DNA of 36,584 nucleotides, from the NCBI RefSeq assembly GCF_007679495.1, contig NZ_VEGP01000061.1, forward strand, positions 1 to 36,584, written 5' to 3'. The stretch's first letter is position 1. Every line of letters begins with the position of its first letter. The stretch comes from Paenibacillus sp. 32O-W. Its GTDB lineage: Bacteria > Bacillota > Bacilli > Paenibacillales > NBRC-103111. A program made the position numbers and the translations under genes. The notes under the pieces were generated by a model. It was not told the origin of the DNA. It did no database searches and was given only the letters and a program-made list of their open reading frames with translations. Shown here in pieces: positions 1 to 8,679 of the stretch.

Positions 1-1302
1 TTTAGCGAAATATTTTCTAACAATTGACGTTATGACTGATTACCAATTACTTACTTGAACTGCATAGGTCATGTATATAAGATACTCCAATTTGGTGTCA
101 GAAAGAAAGTTTGATATAGGTGATAGCAGAGACGTCAGAAATGCATATATAGAATTGCAAATGTATAAACAGAAAAGGAAAATCTCAAATTTTAATATAT
201 AGAATATTGTTAAGATCAGATATATGAATTTATCATGTTATTACCATAGTAGACTCGACTTCAATTGCAAGCCGAATCGCTGGCTAGCCAACTTACAGAT
301 GGTGCTGGCCTCCAACCGCCCGGCACAGGAGCGGCGAGAAAGTGAAGAAAATGTCTAACTCATACCCGAATTGATGAGATTTGGATGAAGCATTCGGTCT
401 CTGGCTACCAACGTATAACGAAACCCTTCATGATCAGGGCTTTGGGTTTAATCGTAAGAGCATACGCTTTTTGATAGGGACATGAGACACAGAAAACCGT
501 GTATCTAAACTCATTTTAAGTTGGCGCTCGCACTCTGCGTGGTGCGCTCCAACCAAAAGGGTTTCCTTGAGCTCCTGGAGAAGGAGACATCCATAAAGGC
601 TAGGCAACGGATAACACCCGCACGGCGAGATTCTTTGCTGCCATAAGCACGAGTACACAAATGATTTCGAAAACTCACTATGTCAAGCGGTAGCTCGCTA
701 TGTCATTTTTACAATGCCGAAGGCCTTCACCGCTCCCTTAACGAAATCAGATCTTTTCAAATTAACGCTCAGCAAGTCCTAAAGAAAAGCAGCAATGAAA
801 GAAGAGAAACATGCGGCTTTTCGTGCTTTGCAAGAGATGGGAAAGGCCTTCAGAATCGACATTCAGGTAATTTTAAACCGCCATTGAGTGCTAAAATTAA
901 AATTTGTGGTACTGAGCACGATTGGAAAACGGTGGTAAAAATCGGTCAGGTACATGTCATGAAGCTGAACGAAAGTGAAGAACTGATGAAACGTCGTTAA
1001 GATGGAGTGCGGTCGAAACCGGAGATTTTGAGTGGTTCATTGCGATAAAGTCTAGCGGAAACCTGACTACTGGTTAGATGATCGTCAGTGTTGAGGTTTC
1101 AGTATCGTGACACAGGCACTTGGGCTCTAATAGTAATCGGAAATTCTAAGCGCCAAAACGTCAAGGGTGAAAGTAGAGATGAAGGGCTCAGATGCGGAAG
1201 GACTCGTAGTAGGTAGTAGTGATGAATCTGCTATAATGGCAGTGGAGCAAATGAGTCCTGTTGTCCGCCATTCTTTGATTCAACCTGAAATGGGACGATT
1301 CT
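1..1302. other. gene-poor stretch, no intact gene supported
   Basis: No reading frame here has a convincing ribosome site plus a recognisable protein. The longest plus-strand frame (680-1000) begins with residues reminiscent of an integrase/transposase C-terminus (FYNAEGLHRSLN), but the rest matches nothing I know. The last 160 bases (about 1140-1302) directly precede a group II intron maturase remnant and are probably what is left of the intron RNA 5' part; I cannot fold it reliably by eye. The stretch looks like eroded mobile DNA. Confidence 0.5.
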
Positions 1303-1398
1303 ATGAAAGAAGGAAAATCGTACGAGGCATACACATGCGTCAAGGAGAATCGAGGTGCTCCCTGCATTGATGAGATCGCGGGTAGCGGAACGAACTGA
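1303..1398 (+). pseudogene. 5' remnant of a group II intron reverse transcriptase/maturase
   Basis: A 31-codon frame starts at ATG 1303 and ends at TGA 1396-1398. It contains YEAYTCVKENRGAPCIDEI, which matches the conserved start of group II intron-encoded proteins (family form: EAYxRVKxNxGAPGIDG). The rest of the roughly 400-600-residue reverse transcriptase, the maturase domain and the catalytic YADD motif are absent, and I see no domain V hairpin downstream. The usual glycine before IDG is cysteine here, another sign of decay. The homology call rests on a short motif; the absence of downstream RT blocks is directly visible. Confidence 0.6.
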
Positions 1399-1735
1399 TT
1401 GTGTTTCATATTTCTGACCTTGTTCTCGACATTATTGGCATTCATAAGGGTTGTAGAACGTGATCTGGAAACCGCAATGAACCTTGAACGGCATAAACAC
1501 CTCGCTATCATTACATAACGCGTCGGCGCACACCGCTCGCATTATGTGTACGAGGCGAATTGGTACTTTACCAAACATGGTGAAACACATCGTGCCGTAG
1601 GTGGGCCAAGATCAGCCTTCCCGATGGCTAGAGGTTGCAGGGAGATATTTGCAATAGGTTGATTTTGTCTAACTTGCGATTTAAATTTCTGTCAAGCCTA
1701 GGCTAATAAGTAAATATGATAAACAAGGAGTGCTT
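1399..1735. other. intergenic, no feature recognised
   Basis: About 340 bases between the maturase remnant and the methyltransferase gene. One plus-strand frame stays open at roughly 1535-1663 but lacks a start and resembles no family I know. Sequence composition becomes strongly AT-rich from about 1670, at the border of the next gene. An AAGGAG ribosome site lies just before 1741. Confidence 0.4.
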
Positions 1736-1740
1736 TTGAA

Positions 1741-2793
1741 ATGCCACTAACTGAGAAAAAAATAATCAACAAAATAATTGCTACATTTGATAAGGATTAT
1801 ATTGCGGAAGGGCTAGGTGAACTTCAAAATGTCGATAAAGGGATAAAAATAATAAAATGGTTGGATTCGGAAGTTGCATTAGTTAGTTGTGAAATAGGGT
1901 TCAATTTAATCGCAGAACATTTTCGAATTGAAAAACCGATATTTATTCAACATATCTTTCCTGTCCAAGTATATATTACTCTACATGACAAAAGTTCCGT
2001 CTTGCAAATTGCGGAGCACGTTGTTCAAGTAAATTATTTATTACTCGATAATCTATCATTTGCTATACAAACACGTATTCTTCAGCCAAGCATATCTGAT
2101 ATGAAAAAATTTGAGGTTAATAATCTTGTTGCACAAAGACTTATTAATGTTAACCCTACTCTTATATTGGATGTAAAAAATCCTCAACAAATCGTATCAA
2201 TCCTTAGTTTCAAAAATGAAGTCTATATAGGAATCTCATTAGCTACGTCAAATATAAGCAATTGGGCAGGTGGAAAGCGACGATTTGCTAGAGAAGAGAA
2301 TCAAATTTCAAGAGCGGAATTCAAGTTACTAGAAGCAATCGAGTATTTTAATATAGATTTACCGATGGTAACAAGATCTGCTTTAGATCTGGGGGCGGCT
2401 CCTGGTGGGTGGACAAGAGTACTTGTAAAACATGGTTATCTTGTTTATGCTGTAGATCCAGCTGCTTTGGATGAACGCATGGCATCTAATTCTCGTGTAA
2501 TTCATATAAAGGAAACATCCCAGAGCTTTTTCAAGAGTACAAACTTAGTTTTTGATATCATCGTAAATGATATGAAAATGGACTGTCAAGACACAATCAA
2601 AATAATGGGAGAGGCATCGAATCATTTATCTGATAAAGGAATTGCAATTGTAACATTAAAATTAAAGAAAGGTGATACATTAAAAAAAATTATAAGCTAT
2701 ATTGAGCTGTTAAAACGTTGGTATATCGTTTCAGGGGTAAGGCATTTATTTCATAATAGACTTGAAGTGACCGTCTATTTGAGAAAAAAGTAG
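1741..2793 (+). CDS. FtsJ/RlmM-like SAM-dependent 2'-O-ribose RNA methyltransferase
   Basis: A 350-residue protein. The C-terminal half is a Rossmann methyltransferase of the FtsJ/RrmJ class: the SAM-binding motif DLGAAPGGW is at residues 216-224 and an acidic loop (YAVDPAALD) follows. The K-D-K-E catalytic tetrad of 2'-O-methyltransferases is visible as K195 (SRAEFKLLEA), D277 (VNDMKMD), K307 (VTLKLK) and E342 (RLEVTVYL). The N-terminal ~175 residues resemble the THUMP-containing front half of RlmM-type enzymes, ending in the typical YIGISL...NWAGGKRRFARE stretch. It probably methylates a ribose in rRNA or tRNA; the exact target cannot be read. The gene is clearly more AT-rich than the genes after 3.2 kb and sits between two mobile-element remnants, suggesting acquisition by transfer. 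The ATG follows an AAGGAG site about 10 bases upstream. Confidence 0.85.
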   Translation: MPLTEKKIINKIIATFDKDYIAEGLGELQNVDKGIKIIKWLDSEVALVSCEIGFNLIAEHFRIEKPIFIQHIFPVQVYITLHDKSSVLQIAEHVVQVNYLLLDNLSFAIQTRILQPSISDMKKFEVNNLVAQRLINVNPTLILDVKNPQQIVSILSFKNEVYIGISLATSNISNWAGGKRRFAREENQISRAEFKLLEAIEYFNIDLPMVTRSALDLGAAPGGWTRVLVKHGYLVYAVDPAALDERMASNSRVIHIKETSQSFFKSTNLVFDIIVNDMKMDCQDTIKIMGEASNHLSDKGIAIVTLKLKKGDTLKKIISYIELLKRWYIVSGVRHLFHNRLEVTVYLRKK

Positions 2794-2859
2794 GAACGTA
2801 TGCGGAAACTGAAATATCATATTGTTAATCAGACACATAAGGCATCCGCGTATGAGAAC

Positions 2860-3061
2860 TGTACCCCGTCAAGTAGACATTAGAAATAAAATCGGTTACG
2901 CGGCCTTGGTCCTAAATTCATCTTAGGCCGTTTAATTTGCTTATATCCCACGTTATTGTAAAGTAGGTGTAGTCACCAATGTCTCTCTTCAACTCCTCAA
3001 AGGTAGCATATGTATGTAAATAATACTTCTCACTTTTCAAGTGCCCCAGAATCTCTTCCAT
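2860..3061 (-). mobile_element. 3'-end remnant of an IS3-family insertion sequence
   Basis: On the minus strand, starting at 3061, the translation includes GHLKSEKYYLHTYATFEEL, the hallmark C-terminal block of IS3-family OrfB transposases (family form: FFGHLKSE...F.T.EEL...I.DYI.YYN.ER). A frameshift follows within the next ~20 codons; the other frame gives YNNVGYKQIKRPKMNLGPRPR, the expected tail. The element's end is the sequence TGTACCCCGTCAAGTAGACA at 2860-2879, which looks like an IS3-type terminal inverted repeat (TG...CA). The transposase N-terminus, the catalytic DDE residues and the other terminus are missing: sequence identity to the family stops at about 3062. A non-functional stub. 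Confidence 0.75.
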
Positions 3062-3125
3062 GGGACCATATATCGGCCCAATCGGGGGCTTTTTTATATC
3101 CCTTATTTTTAACGTGATCCCCCCC

Positions 3126-3173
3126 TTGACACCACCAAATAATATGTTACCATTTAACCGACAGGCAGTCGGT
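3126..3173 (+). promoter_or_regulatory. promoter and palindromic TetR operator upstream of the regulator gene
   Basis: TTGACA at 3126-3131 is a consensus -35 box; TACCAT at 3148-3153 is a fair -10 at 16 bp spacing. Immediately downstream is a perfect inverted repeat, ACCGAC (3157-3162), 5-bp spacer, GTCGGT (3168-3173), 22 bases before the TetR start codon. A GC-rich dyad overlapping the transcription start is the typical layout of an autorepressing TetR operator. The palindrome is seen directly; its role as operator is inference. Confidence 0.65.
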
Positions 3174-3194
3174 CTACAAACTGGGGGTCTAAAT

Positions 3195-3842
3195 ATGAGA
3201 GTGGTAAAAGAAGCTGATGAGCGCAGGAACGAAATCCTTGATGCGGCGGATGAGCTATTTGGTCAGAAGGGCTTTGACGGCACGAGTACCAACGATATTC
3301 TTGAGAAGGTCGGCATTGCGCGGGGAACGCTGTATTATCACTTCAAGTCGAAGGAAGATATTATGGACGCGCTGATTGAGCGGTATAGTGTTCGTCTATT
3401 GGGTGCGGCTCGGGAAATTGCCGAAGACCAGAGCATTCCCATCCTCGAGCGTATTATTCGTGTGGTTAGGGCAATGAACCTTAACGGCGGAAGCAGCCGG
3501 GAAATTATGGAGCATATTCACAAGCCGCAGAACGCGCTTATGCATCAGAAAATTCAGAAGGTCATCATTCATGGCGTTCCGCCGATCCTGACGGGCATCA
3601 TCCGCGAGGGCATTGAGCAGGGAATGTTCAACACGCCGTACCCGTATGAGTGCATGGAAATGGTTGTGATCTATGCGAATACAGTCTTTGACGATGATCT
3701 AGTTACCCTGACGGACGAGGAGCGTTTGTCACGCATGCTGGCCTTTATTTGCAATGTAGAAAGGCTGCTCGGTGCCGAAAGCGGAAGCTTGATGGGCGTT
3801 ATGAAGATGTTTGGTGCAGGCGATGGAGCAGCGAATGAGTAA
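3195..3842 (+). CDS. TetR/AcrR-family transcriptional regulator
   Basis: A 215-residue regulator. Residues ~10-57 form the TetR helix-turn-helix: RRNEILDAADELFGQKGF then TSTNDILEKVGIARGTLYYHF, with the diagnostic GTLYYHFKSKEDI. The C-terminal ligand domain is variable and gives no ligand. The frame is open back to 3060, but ATG 3195 is preferred because it places the HTH at the usual distance from the N-terminus and because the promoter and operator lie upstream of it at 3126-3173. Its stop overlaps the start of an MFS stub (ATGAGTAA), the normal coupling of a repressor with the exporter it controls. After loss of that exporter its likely remaining target is the ABC exporter at 3956-7037 as well as its own gene. 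Confidence 0.9.
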   Translation: MRVVKEADERRNEILDAADELFGQKGFDGTSTNDILEKVGIARGTLYYHFKSKEDIMDALIERYSVRLLGAAREIAEDQSIPILERIIRVVRAMNLNGGSSREIMEHIHKPQNALMHQKIQKVIIHGVPPILTGIIREGIEQGMFNTPYPYECMEMVVIYANTVFDDDLVTLTDEERLSRMLAFICNVERLLGAESGSLMGVMKMFGAGDGAANE

Positions 3843-3978
3843 CTCCGGCGAATCGTTCCGAAAGTTTCTTCTATTGTGGTCGGGTCAGTTTGTTTCTGCC
3901 ATAGGCAACGGGCTTACGTCGTTTAGGCTAAAAAGCTTGAATCCAGAGGTGACTTATGTATTACAGAATAATCCGTAA
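3835..3978 (+). pseudogene. 5' stub of an MFS (DHA3-type) exporter gene
   Basis: ATG 3835 overlaps the TetR stop. The first ~30 residues, including FRKFLLLWSGQFVSAIGNGL, are the typical start of a multidrug/macrolide exporter of the major facilitator superfamily: basic N-terminus leading into TM1 with the WxGQ.S..G motif. After the SF at residues 29-30 similarity stops and the frame runs into the upstream region and first codons of the ABC permease, ending at TAA 3976-3978 after 47 codons. The remaining ~370 residues and eleven helices are missing, so a deletion must have joined this gene to the ABC cassette near 3925. Translation of the stub crosses the permease start by 23 bases and could couple to it. 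Confidence 0.7.
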
Positions 3979-6274
3979 TGATCTATCCAAGAGCAAGCTG
4001 ATCACCTTGACCACTACAATATTTGTTGCTGCTGCAGCTATGCTAGTTTCGCTTGCGGCCATCCTGTTCGTAAATCTTTCAGGAGCGCTAAATGAACTCA
4101 TGATAACGGCGAAAACGCCGCATTTTCTGCAGATGCACTCGGGGGAAATCGATACTGATCGGCTTCATGCTTTCGCGGAGCAACATCCCGATGTGGATGA
4201 ATTTCAGGTGCTTGAATTTCTTAATATAGACGGTTCGCAAATTCGATTTGGCGACCGTACGCTTGCGAATAGCGTTCAGGACAACGGATTCAGCATCCAG
4301 AGCGAGAAGTTCGATTATCTCCTTGATCTTGACGGTAATGTTATCGACGTATCCGACGGGGAGCTTTATGTTCCTATTAGCTACTTTAAGGACAACATCA
4401 CCAAGGTCGGCGACAAGGCCGTAATAAGCGGGAAGGAATTTACGGTTGCCGGTTTTCTTCGGGATTCGCAGATGAATTCCGCGCTCGCCTCTTCCAAAAG
4501 GTTTCTGATCAGCACCAATGACTTCGAGGAGCTAAAAAATGCCGGAAATATAGAGTATCTGATCGAATTCAGATTAAAGGATTTGTCGAAGCTCAAAGAC
4601 TTCGAAACGGCTTATGCTGCCGCAGGACTTGACGCGAACGGCCCCACGGTGACCTATCCGCTGTTCAAAATGATCAATGCCATTTCCGACGGGATGATGA
4701 TAGGGGTCATTCTTTTGGTCAGCGTGCTTGTCGTTGCCATTGCCTTGATGTGCATACGCTTTACGCTCCTGGCGAAAATCGAAGACGATTACCGCGAAAT
4801 TGGCGTTATGAAGGCTATAGGGATGCGCATCTCCGAAATTAAGAAGATTTATGTGGCGAAGTACGCGGCGATGGCGGCGATAGGCTGCATGCTAGGTTTT
4901 GCCCTTTCTTTTGTGTTCCAGGGCACGCTTCTTGAAAATATCCGGCTTTATATGGGGGAGAGCGAAAATTCATCTTTTGCCATGTTTTTCGGAATCATCG
5001 GCATTTTGCTTGTATTCCTTGCCATCATTGCCTATGTAAATGGAGTGCTGAGACGCTTTCGGAAAATATCGGCCGCCGAAGCTATCCGGTTTGGCACTTC
5101 ACAGGAAAAAGCCGCGGGCACAAAGCGTTTTAGCCTGAGTGGAAACCGGCTGCTTCCCCTTAATATTTTTCTCGGGGTCAAGGATGTTCTCGCCCGGAAG
5201 AAGCTTTACGCCACCGTGCTTGCGGTGCTTGTGATTTCAACATTTCTCATTATAGTTCCGCAGAACTTGCACAACACGATTTCCTCCAAAAGCTTTATCA
5301 AATATATGGGGATCGGCAGCAGCGATATGCGTATTGACCTTCAGCAGACCGACCATATTTCGGAAAAAGCGGCTGAAATCATCGAGACTATGAAAAGCGA
5401 CAGCGCCATTTCGAAGTATGCTGTGCTGACAACCAAAACATTCAAAGTCAAGACGGCGGATGGCTCGGAGGAAAGGTTGAAAATTGAGCTCGGCGACCAT
5501 TCCATTTTCCCTGTAGAATATTCCGAGGGCAGGGCGCCTGCCAATGAAGATGAAATTGCTCTGTCCACCTTGAACGCTGATGAGCTGAACATAAAGGTCG
5601 GCGATGGGATTACACTGCTGATGGAGGGGAAGGAAAAAGATCTCACGGTAAGCGGAATTTATTCCGACATTACCAACGGAGGGAAGACGGCCAAGGCTGT
5701 TCTCACCGCTCCTTCGGCGGACATTATGTGGTACGTGATCAGTGCGGAGCTTTCAGATCCGTCTCTAATCGCGAGTAAGGTTTCGGAATATGCGGGTCGA
5801 TTTGGTTATGCGAAGGTTTCGGACATTGATGAATATATTGCGCAGACCTTCGGCTCTACAATAAGCTCTGTCGCAAAGGCCTCCAATTCAGCCATGGTTG
5901 TTGCTTTGGTTATAGCGGTGTTGGTAACCCTGTTGTTTATGAAAATGCTTGTCGCCAAAGACAGATATTCCATTGCCGTCATGAAAGCGTTCGGTTTGAC
6001 CAGCTCGGATATTCAGGCGCAGTACATTTCGCGATCGGTATTCGTTCTGGTTGTCGGAATTTTCCTCGGGACCCTTCTGGCCAACACTCTCGGAGAGAAG
6101 CTTGCGGGCGCGGTGATCTCCTCCTTTGGAGCATCGACGTTTCATTTTACGATCAATCCGCTTGCTTCCTATCTGTTTAGTCCGGTGATGATGATAGGCT
6201 CGGTACTGATCGCAACAATCATCGGCACGTTCGGTGCGGGACAAATTAAAATTTCCGAAAATATAAAGGAGTAG
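3956..6274 (+). CDS. ABC exporter permease with two FtsX domains
   Basis: A 772-residue membrane protein. The N-terminal helix (~16-40) is followed by a ~200-residue extracytoplasmic MacB-PCD-like domain. Then come three helices (~248-272, 301-325, 341-363), a fifth helix (~417-436), a second extracytoplasmic domain, and three C-terminal helices. The FtsX core motif appears twice: EIGVMKAIGM at 281-290 and SIAVMKAFGL in the C-terminal third. This is the layout of permeases that work with LolD/MacB-type ATPases in exporting lipophilic compounds, peptides or antibiotics. ATG 3956 is preceded by AGAGGTG. The cognate ATPase starts 5 bp after the stop, and the TetR gene upstream suggests inducible export. 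Substrate unknown. Confidence 0.9.
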   Translation: MYYRIIRNDLSKSKLITLTTTIFVAAAAMLVSLAAILFVNLSGALNELMITAKTPHFLQMHSGEIDTDRLHAFAEQHPDVDEFQVLEFLNIDGSQIRFGDRTLANSVQDNGFSIQSEKFDYLLDLDGNVIDVSDGELYVPISYFKDNITKVGDKAVISGKEFTVAGFLRDSQMNSALASSKRFLISTNDFEELKNAGNIEYLIEFRLKDLSKLKDFETAYAAAGLDANGPTVTYPLFKMINAISDGMMIGVILLVSVLVVAIALMCIRFTLLAKIEDDYREIGVMKAIGMRISEIKKIYVAKYAAMAAIGCMLGFALSFVFQGTLLENIRLYMGESENSSFAMFFGIIGILLVFLAIIAYVNGVLRRFRKISAAEAIRFGTSQEKAAGTKRFSLSGNRLLPLNIFLGVKDVLARKKLYATVLAVLVISTFLIIVPQNLHNTISSKSFIKYMGIGSSDMRIDLQQTDHISEKAAEIIETMKSDSAISKYAVLTTKTFKVKTADGSEERLKIELGDHSIFPVEYSEGRAPANEDEIALSTLNADELNIKVGDGITLLMEGKEKDLTVSGIYSDITNGGKTAKAVLTAPSADIMWYVISAELSDPSLIASKVSEYAGRFGYAKVSDIDEYIAQTFGSTISSVAKASNSAMVVALVIAVLVTLLFMKMLVAKDRYSIAVMKAFGLTSSDIQAQYISRSVFVLVVGIFLGTLLANTLGEKLAGAVISSFGASTFHFTINPLASYLFSPVMMIGSVLIATIIGTFGAGQIKISENIKE

Positions 6275-6278
6275 GCCT

Positions 6279-7037
6279 ATGAAGAAGATCATTATCGGAG
6301 ATCGTATCGTCAAAACTTTCGGCGAGGGTGATGAGAAGCGCAATGTTCTCGACGGGGTGTCCGCCTATATAAACGAGGGCGAGTTCGTGGCGGTGATGGG
6401 ACCCTCGGGTTCGGGAAAATCGACGCTGATGTTTGCGCTGAGCGGGACGGACGGGGTTGATGGCGGGAAAGTCGTTGTTGACGGCAGGGATTTATCGGAG
6501 ATGGGGGAGAATGAGCTTGCGGATTTGCGCCGAACCGAAATGGGATTTGTTTTCCAACAGCCGACGATGCTGAAAACTCTGAATATCCTCGACAACATCA
6601 TTCTCCCATCCATGCGGGGCAGCAGAAAAAACGCTGCAGCAATTACGAAAAAAGCTAGAGCGCTTATGAGAAGGGTAGGTATTGCGGAGCTGGAAAATCG
6701 CGACATTACACAGGTATCCGGAGGCCAGCTTCAGCGTGCGGGCATATGCCGTGCGCTTATGAACAGCCCGAAAATTATATTCGGCGACGAGCCTACGGGT
6801 GCGCTCAACTCCAGCTCCGCGCAGGGGATTATGGACCTCTTTACCGAAATCAATGCGGAGGGTACGGCGGTAATGCTTGTAACCCACGACGCCAAGGTTG
6901 CGGCCAGGACGGAACGTATTATGTTCATGCGTGACGGAGCCATCGTCAGCGAATTGCAGCTTCCGAAGTTTGATGGGACGGGCATGGATGGCCGGGTCGA
7001 GAAAGTCACGATGAAAATGAGGGAAATCGGAATCTAA
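6279..7037 (+). CDS. ABC exporter ATP-binding protein (LolD/MacB type)
   Basis: A 252-residue nucleotide-binding domain with every catalytic motif: Walker A GPSGSGKST (41-49), Q-loop glutamine in VFQQPTML (Q93), signature VSGGQ (146-150), Walker B IIFGDE with catalytic glutamate at 171, and the H-loop histidine in VTHDAKV (H203). The phrase DEPTGALNSSS is characteristic of the ATPases that pair with FtsX-type permeases. It would dimerise on the cytoplasmic side and drive the neighbouring permease. The start follows a GGAG-like site overlapping the permease stop, so the two are co-translated. A strong terminator follows at 7062-7088. Confidence 0.95.
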   Translation: MKKIIIGDRIVKTFGEGDEKRNVLDGVSAYINEGEFVAVMGPSGSGKSTLMFALSGTDGVDGGKVVVDGRDLSEMGENELADLRRTEMGFVFQQPTMLKTLNILDNIILPSMRGSRKNAAAITKKARALMRRVGIAELENRDITQVSGGQLQRAGICRALMNSPKIIFGDEPTGALNSSSAQGIMDLFTEINAEGTAVMLVTHDAKVAARTERIMFMRDGAIVSELQLPKFDGTGMDGRVEKVTMKMREIGI

Positions 7038-7061
7038 TCTCGCCTCCACCAATACAAACAG

Positions 7062-7088
7062 AAAAGCGACCGTGCCAGGTCGCTTTTT
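7062..7088 (+). terminator. rho-independent terminator after the ABC exporter genes
   Basis: Perfect 10-bp stem AAAAGCGACC (7062-7071) / GGTCGCTTTT (7078-7087) with a 6-base loop, ending in a T-run. It closes the TetR-ABC transcription unit. Confidence 0.9.
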
Positions 7089-7292
7089 ACGTTCGGATCT
7101 GCTCCAGAAGAGATGTATTTACCTTAATTAATCAAGTAAATTATAATAATAGTATGTTTTAAAACGCTGTTTTCCAGCGAAAAAAATAATTTTGTTGGAC
7201 TCTAAGATGGATTCTGGAAGAGTTATTATGAGAAAAGTGGATTTAATAAAGGCTGGAATGGTATTGATCGCAATGTTGTGGGAGGGGTGTCG

Positions 7293-7865
7293 TTGGGGAA
7301 GAAGAGAAAGAAAAGCGCAAGTACACCGCGAGTCAAAAGAATGAACAGAAACAGCCGGCTGCAGTCAGCTGCAGCAAGTTGGCTCAAGTCTTATAACGGG
7401 ACTCGCCACATCCGTGCTTATCGCAAATATTTTGGCGTTGACGCAGGAACGGCCATTACAGAGCTCCGTATACTGGGAGTGCCGCTAACCGATGATGCCG
7501 TTCGGAAGGCTAAAGAAAGTGAGAAGGCTTCTACAAGAGCAAAACAAGCCCGCAAGGAAAAGAGGCTGCGACGCCAACAAGAGCAGCAAGTTAGCGAAGT
7601 TCCTTGGTCTGACGAGACATTTGCATATATTGCCGGGTATACGGGATGGGGATTTCCGTATGGTATTACATGGGAAGAAATGGAGAGGTTTGCCGATCAG
7701 GACAGCCTTGATGCTACTCTCCCTCCCCGAACATGGAAGTCACCGCACCCCCAAACGGATGAGATCTGGTTTATCGCAAGGCCGGAAGGCGAGGAGGTGC
7801 CTTTTGACCTTGAAGAGTTTTTGCGGTATCACGCCGAGGCAGACAAATCAGTAACGAAGTTTTGA
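7293..7865 (+). CDS. conserved hypothetical protein, basic N-terminus and coiled coil
   Basis: About 190 residues if started at TTG 7293, which has GGAGG (7281-7285) at an ideal 7-base distance; the in-frame GTG at 7278 lies before that site. The N-terminus is very basic (GKKRKKS...). A block near residues 33-62 (WLKSYNGTRHIRAYRKYFGV...AITELRILG) looks like a small helical domain seen in Bacillales hypothetical proteins. A charged helix follows (KAKESEKASTRAKQARKEKR), then an aromatic C-terminal segment (YIAGYTGWGFPYGITWEEME). No catalytic motif is visible. It lies 38 bp upstream of the RQC-minor gene on the same strand, so a shared transcript and perhaps a nucleic-acid-related role are plausible inferences. 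Confidence 0.65.
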   Translation: MGKKRKKSASTPRVKRMNRNSRLQSAAASWLKSYNGTRHIRAYRKYFGVDAGTAITELRILGVPLTDDAVRKAKESEKASTRAKQARKEKRLRRQQEQQVSEVPWSDETFAYIAGYTGWGFPYGITWEEMERFADQDSLDATLPPRTWKSPHPQTDEIWFIARPEGEEVPFDLEEFLRYHAEADKSVTKF

Positions 7866-7903
7866 CAAATTAAACGGGAAGGAAAGGAAGAACCTGAAAA
7901 CCA

Positions 7904-8659
7904 ATGAAAAAACAAATGAAAAATCAAATGAAACCATTGCCGGATCCTGAACTGCGGGCTATTCTGCGAGCGGCCGATGACATCATTGGCGAAGGCGGAA
8001 GGACGCTTCTCTCAAAAATTTTGAAAGGTTCAAAGGAACGAAAGCTGCTGGAACTTGGATTAGATCGAAATCCTTCGTATGGTTACTATAAGGACCTTAC
8101 ATTAGAACAGATCATGGATAAAGTGGATCATATGATTCGGACAGGCTTTCTGGCAACGGAGGTCTATGGCAAGTATTCTACAATTGTATTTACTTCGCGT
8201 GGATGGGCGATCGAAAGGGAAAGAAGGGCTGAGGAGTTCCTGCAGGAGTGGGATTACTGGCTGGAGAATAGCGTAGCTCCACTCAACATGGAGTACTTGA
8301 AAGAACGAAATCGGGGCATGATGTTCTTGTTTTTGTACAAAATTTTATGCTCCAGAAATAAGAAGTATATTCCGTTTTTAACTTTGTGGGAACGCATCGA
8401 TTTTAAAAAAGTTCAGGCTGAAATTCGTAATGTGATCCAAGCACTGAAACAGAGCGATGATATGGATGATGTGGAATGGAACCAGTTATTGAAGGAACGG
8501 GCCCAATCACTAATTATTCGCTCACGCGACCCGATAATATTGGCGTGTCAGTCATGCGGCGGGCCATTTGTATTTGATGAGACGAATCCTGAATATTACA
8601 CGAGTGAAGGTTTACGGTTTCCAGACGAGTGTCCAAGCTGCGTGGAAGATCGTCTTTAA
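7904..8659 (+). CDS. RQC-minor family DNA-binding protein with zinc ribbon
   Basis: A 251-residue protein. Residues ~12-105 resemble the winged-helix RQC domain of RecQ helicases, with the typical sequence of helices and wing ending ...MIRTGFLATEVYGKYSTIVFTSRGWAIERE. No helicase ATPase motifs are present, so this is a stand-alone DNA-binding module of the type named RQC-minor. The C-terminus has two CxxC pairs (C215/C218 in CQSCGG and C243/C246 in CPSC), a probable zinc ribbon. A role in recognising DNA structures or in regulation is likely but unproven. The initiation region is repetitive (ATGAAAAAACAAATGAAAAA), and an internal ATG may also be used. The family assignment is from memory of its motif pattern. 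Confidence 0.7.
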   Translation: MKKQMKNQMKPLPDPELRAILRAADDIIGEGGRTLLSKILKGSKERKLLELGLDRNPSYGYYKDLTLEQIMDKVDHMIRTGFLATEVYGKYSTIVFTSRGWAIERERRAEEFLQEWDYWLENSVAPLNMEYLKERNRGMMFLFLYKILCSRNKKYIPFLTLWERIDFKKVQAEIRNVIQALKQSDDMDDVEWNQLLKERAQSLIIRSRDPIILACQSCGGPFVFDETNPEYYTSEGLRFPDECPSCVEDRL

Positions 8660-8679
8660 AACGCCGAAATGATTACATT

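Noticed and set aside
680-1000. 106-codon plus-strand frame with an integrase-like FYNAEGLHRSLN start
   Set aside because: No ribosome site, and similarity to transposase C-termini is limited to about ten residues; the rest resembles nothing known.
5888-7052. Minus-strand frames of 151 and 186 codons under the ABC exporter genes
   Set aside because: They overlap the strongly conserved ATPase and permease; no ribosome sites or known domains.
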